Source: Oxalobacteraceae bacterium
GTDB lineage: Bacteria; Pseudomonadota; Gammaproteobacteria; Burkholderiales; Burkholderiaceae_D
Direction of reading: 5' to 3'
DNA: 7,139 nucleotides
NCBI GenBank assembly: GCA_947487325.1
Contig: CANKWG010000119.1
Span: 1 to 7,139 of the forward strand
Under the pieces are notes generated by a model. The model searched no databases, was not told where the DNA came from, and was given only the letters and a program-made list of their open reading frames with translations. Of this stretch, positions 5,222 through 7,139 are shown in pieces (within the stretch, counting starts at the first letter, position 1; each line of letters begins with the position of its first letter). The translations under genes were made by a program, and so were the position numbers.

Positions 5222-7139
5222 TTACACACTCACCGGATTAGGCTTGTTTGGATCCAATCCATATTTTTCAATCGCCTTTGCAACAACCGAGGCGTCAATG
5301 CTGCCGGCATCAGCGAGTGACTTGAGCGCCGCTACAGTAACAAAATAACGATTCACCTCAAAAAACTCGCGCAATTTGGCTCGGGTATCCGATCGGCCAA
5401 ACCCATCGGTACCCAGTACTTTGTACGAGCGACCCGCCGGCATGAAGGCACGAATCTGCTCGGCATAGGTGCGCATATAGTCGGTCGCAGCAATAACCGG
5501 GCCTTCGCTGGACTGCAGCGATTGCGTAACAAAGGGTATGCGGGACTTTTTCGCGGTGGGGTTCAAAAGATTCCAGCGCTCGGCATCCTGCCCATCGCGC
5601 GCAAGCAAGGTGAATGACGGGGCTGACCAGATATCCGCCGCCACATCCCAGTCTTTTTCGAGCAACTCAGCTGCAGCAATCACTTCACGCAGGATGGTGC
5701 CTGAACCCATGAGCTGTACGCGCTGCTTGGCTTTTTTAACCGCCGAAGGCTGCAACAAATACATGCCTTTCAGGATGCCCTCTTCCTGACCGGGCTTGAG
5801 ACCCGGATGACTGTAGTTTTCATTCATCAGGGTGATGTAATAGAACACATCTTCCTGCTTTTCGATCATGCGCTTGAGACCATCGTGCATGATGACCGCG
5901 ACCTCATGCGCAAACGTGGGGTCGTAGGGCATGCAGTTCGGTATGGTCGATGCCATCACATGACTGTGACCATCCTCGTGCTGCAAACCTTCACCGTTAA
6001 GCGTCGTACGGCCTGAGGTACCGCCAAGCAGAAAGCCACGCGCGCGCATGTCGCCAGCAGCCCAAGCGAGGTCGCCAATGCGCTGCATACCAAACATCGA
6101 ATAGAAAATATAAAACGGGATCATCGCCCGATTGTTGGTGGAGTACGACGTGGCAGCAGCGATCCAAGAACTCATCGCACCGGCTTCGTTAATACCCTCT
6201 TGCAGTATCTGTCCGGCCTTGTCTTCACGGTAGTAGCTGACCTGATCTTTGTCGACAGGCTCATACAACTGACCCTGCTGATTGAAGATTCCGATCTGAC
6301 GGAAGAAGCCTTCCATACCGAAGGTACGAGCCTCATCGACCAGAATAGGCACGACGCGTGGACCCAGGCTTGCATCTCGCAGCAGAACGGTCAGGAAGCG
6401 AACGTAGGCTTGCGTGGTCGAGATTTCACGACCTTCTGCGGTAGCCTCTAGCATCGCCTGAAATGCTGAAAGCTCAGGCACCGGCAGATTGTCATCTGCC
6501 TTACGGCGGCGCTGCGGCAGGTAACCACCGAGCTGCTTGCGGCGCTCGTGGAGATATTTCATCTCTGGCGCATCGTCGGCTGGCTTGTAGAACGGTACGT
6601 CATGCAACTTATCGTCAGGAATCGGAATACCGAAACGATCACGCATCTCGCGAATTGCGACATCATCAAGCTTCTTGGTCTGGTGCGCGGTATTGCGTGC
6701 CTCACCGGATTTGCCCATGCCGTAACCTTTGACGGTCTTGACCAGCAACACGGTGGGTTGACCTTTGTGTTCTTGTGCATCTTTGTAGGCTGCGAAAATC
6801 TTGTGCGGATCATGACCACCACGCAGCAGACGCCAGATATCGTCGTCCGACATATTGGCGACCAGTTCCAATGCCTTGGGGTCTTTGCCGAAGAAATGCT
6901 TGCGCACGTAAGCACCGTCTTTGGCTTTGTAGTTCTGATATTCGCCGTCAACAGTTTCCATCATGATCCGCTGCAAAACACCGTCCTTATCACGGGCCAG
7001 CAGATCATCCCAGTTCGAGCCCCAAATAACCTTGACCACATTCCAGCCAGCACCACGGAAATCGGCTTCGAGTTCCTGAATGATTTTGCCGTTGCCACGC
7101 ACCGGACCATCCAGACGCTGCAGATCACAGTTGATGACG
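5222..7139 (-). CDS. aceE: Pyruvate dehydrogenase E1 component (homodimeric type), 5' end beyond the window
   Basis: E1 uses thiamine diphosphate to decarboxylate pyruvate and reductively acetylate the E2 lipoyl arm. The frame is open to the right edge: about 638 codons are visible, roughly the C-terminal 70% of an E1 near 890 residues. The GTG at 7102 is not the start, because upstream codons read VINCDLQRLDGPV, matching E. coli AceE internal sequence at the second half of the thiamine diphosphate motif. Visible hallmarks are HFFGKDP, RGGHDPHKI and the mobile active-site loop with NTAHQTKK, whose His (codon 6685-6683) matches E. coli His407. Others are DEARTFGMEG, LQEGINEAGA (Glu at 6187-6185, matching E. 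coli Glu571), YSTNNRAMIPFYIFYSMFG, the His-rich GLQHEDGHSH and the C-terminal VLGTDGFGRSDTR. The protein ends normally in NPVSV and TAA. It is the first visible operon gene, 120 bases before the lipoyl-like gene. The operon promoter and any PdhR-type operator lie outside the window. Confidence 0.97.
   Translation of the reverse strand, partial: VINCDLQRLDGPVRGNGKIIQELEADFRGAGWNVVKVIWGSNWDDLLARDKDGVLQRIMMETVDGEYQNYKAKDGAYVRKHFFGKDPKALELVANMSDDDIWRLLRGGHDPHKIFAAYKDAQEHKGQPTVLLVKTVKGYGMGKSGEARNTAHQTKKLDDVAIREMRDRFGIPIPDDKLHDVPFYKPADDAPEMKYLHERRKQLGGYLPQRRRKADDNLPVPELSAFQAMLEATAEGREISTTQAYVRFLTVLLRDASLGPRVVPILVDEARTFGMEGFFRQIGIFNQQGQLYEPVDKDQVSYYREDKAGQILQEGINEAGAMSSWIAAATSYSTNNRAMIPFYIFYSMFGMQRIGDLAWAAGDMRARGFLLGGTSGRTTLNGEGLQHEDGHSHVMASTIPNCMPYDPTFAHEVAVIMHDGLKRMIEKQEDVFYYITLMNENYSHPGLKPGQEEGILKGMYLLQPSAVKKAKQRVQLMGSGTILREVIAAAELLEKDWDVAADIWSAPSFTLLARDGQDAERWNLLNPTAKKSRIPFVTQSLQSSEGPVIAATDYMRTYAEQIRAFMPAGRSYKVLGTDGFGRSDTRAKLREFFEVNRYFVTVAALKSLADAGSIDASVVAKAIEKYGLDPNKPNPVSV

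Noticed and set aside
7100..7102. GTG at 7102 as the start of aceE
   Set aside because: The codons upstream to the window edge read as conserved AceE sequence (VINCDLQRLDGP), so the GTG is an internal valine and the gene is cut by the window.

Overview
The right-hand four fifths of the window (1292-7139, all on the minus strand) is a pyruvate dehydrogenase (PDH) complex operon. In transcription order it holds aceE (E1, 5' end beyond the window), a 172-residue protein made of two lipoyl-like domains, aceF (E2), and lpdA (E3 with its own N-terminal lipoyl domain). It closes with a strong hairpin terminator at 1241-1273. A homodimeric-type AceE followed by an E2 and a lipoyl-tagged E3 (the Neisseria p64k architecture) is typical of betaproteobacteria. 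Moderate GC (34 of 60 bases at 1381-1440) would suit a Burkholderiales member such as an Oxalobacteraceae relative. This assignment is inference from gene architecture, not from a marker gene.

The most unusual object is the small gene between aceE and aceF (4583-5101). Both of its domains align closely to the lipoyl domains of AceF and LpdA, but each has lost the lysine that receives lipoic acid. Met43 replaces it in the first domain and Glu132 in the second. AceF and LpdA both keep Lys43. The frame is intact with a good ribosome binding site, so it looks like an expressed non-lipoylatable lipoyl-domain protein inside a PDH operon, not debris.

The left end (1-1132, minus strand) is a different compartment. 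It is AT-rich (14 of 60 G/C at 301-360) and holds two unrecognised genes with good ribosome binding sites: a complete 129-residue protein and the first 227 codons of a larger one that runs off the window. By hand alignment the two share a roughly 60-100 residue N-terminal module. The larger one continues into a region faintly resembling a degenerate macro domain. An 8-bp inverted repeat lies between the PDH terminator and this gene pair. The composition shift directly after the terminator suggests an acquired cassette next to the housekeeping operon.

Functionally, AceE decarboxylates pyruvate and reductively acetylates lipoyl arms. AceF passes the acetyl group to CoA and forms the core. LpdA reoxidises the dihydrolipoyl groups. 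The arms are dispersed: one on E2, one on E3, and two arm-less domains on the extra protein.
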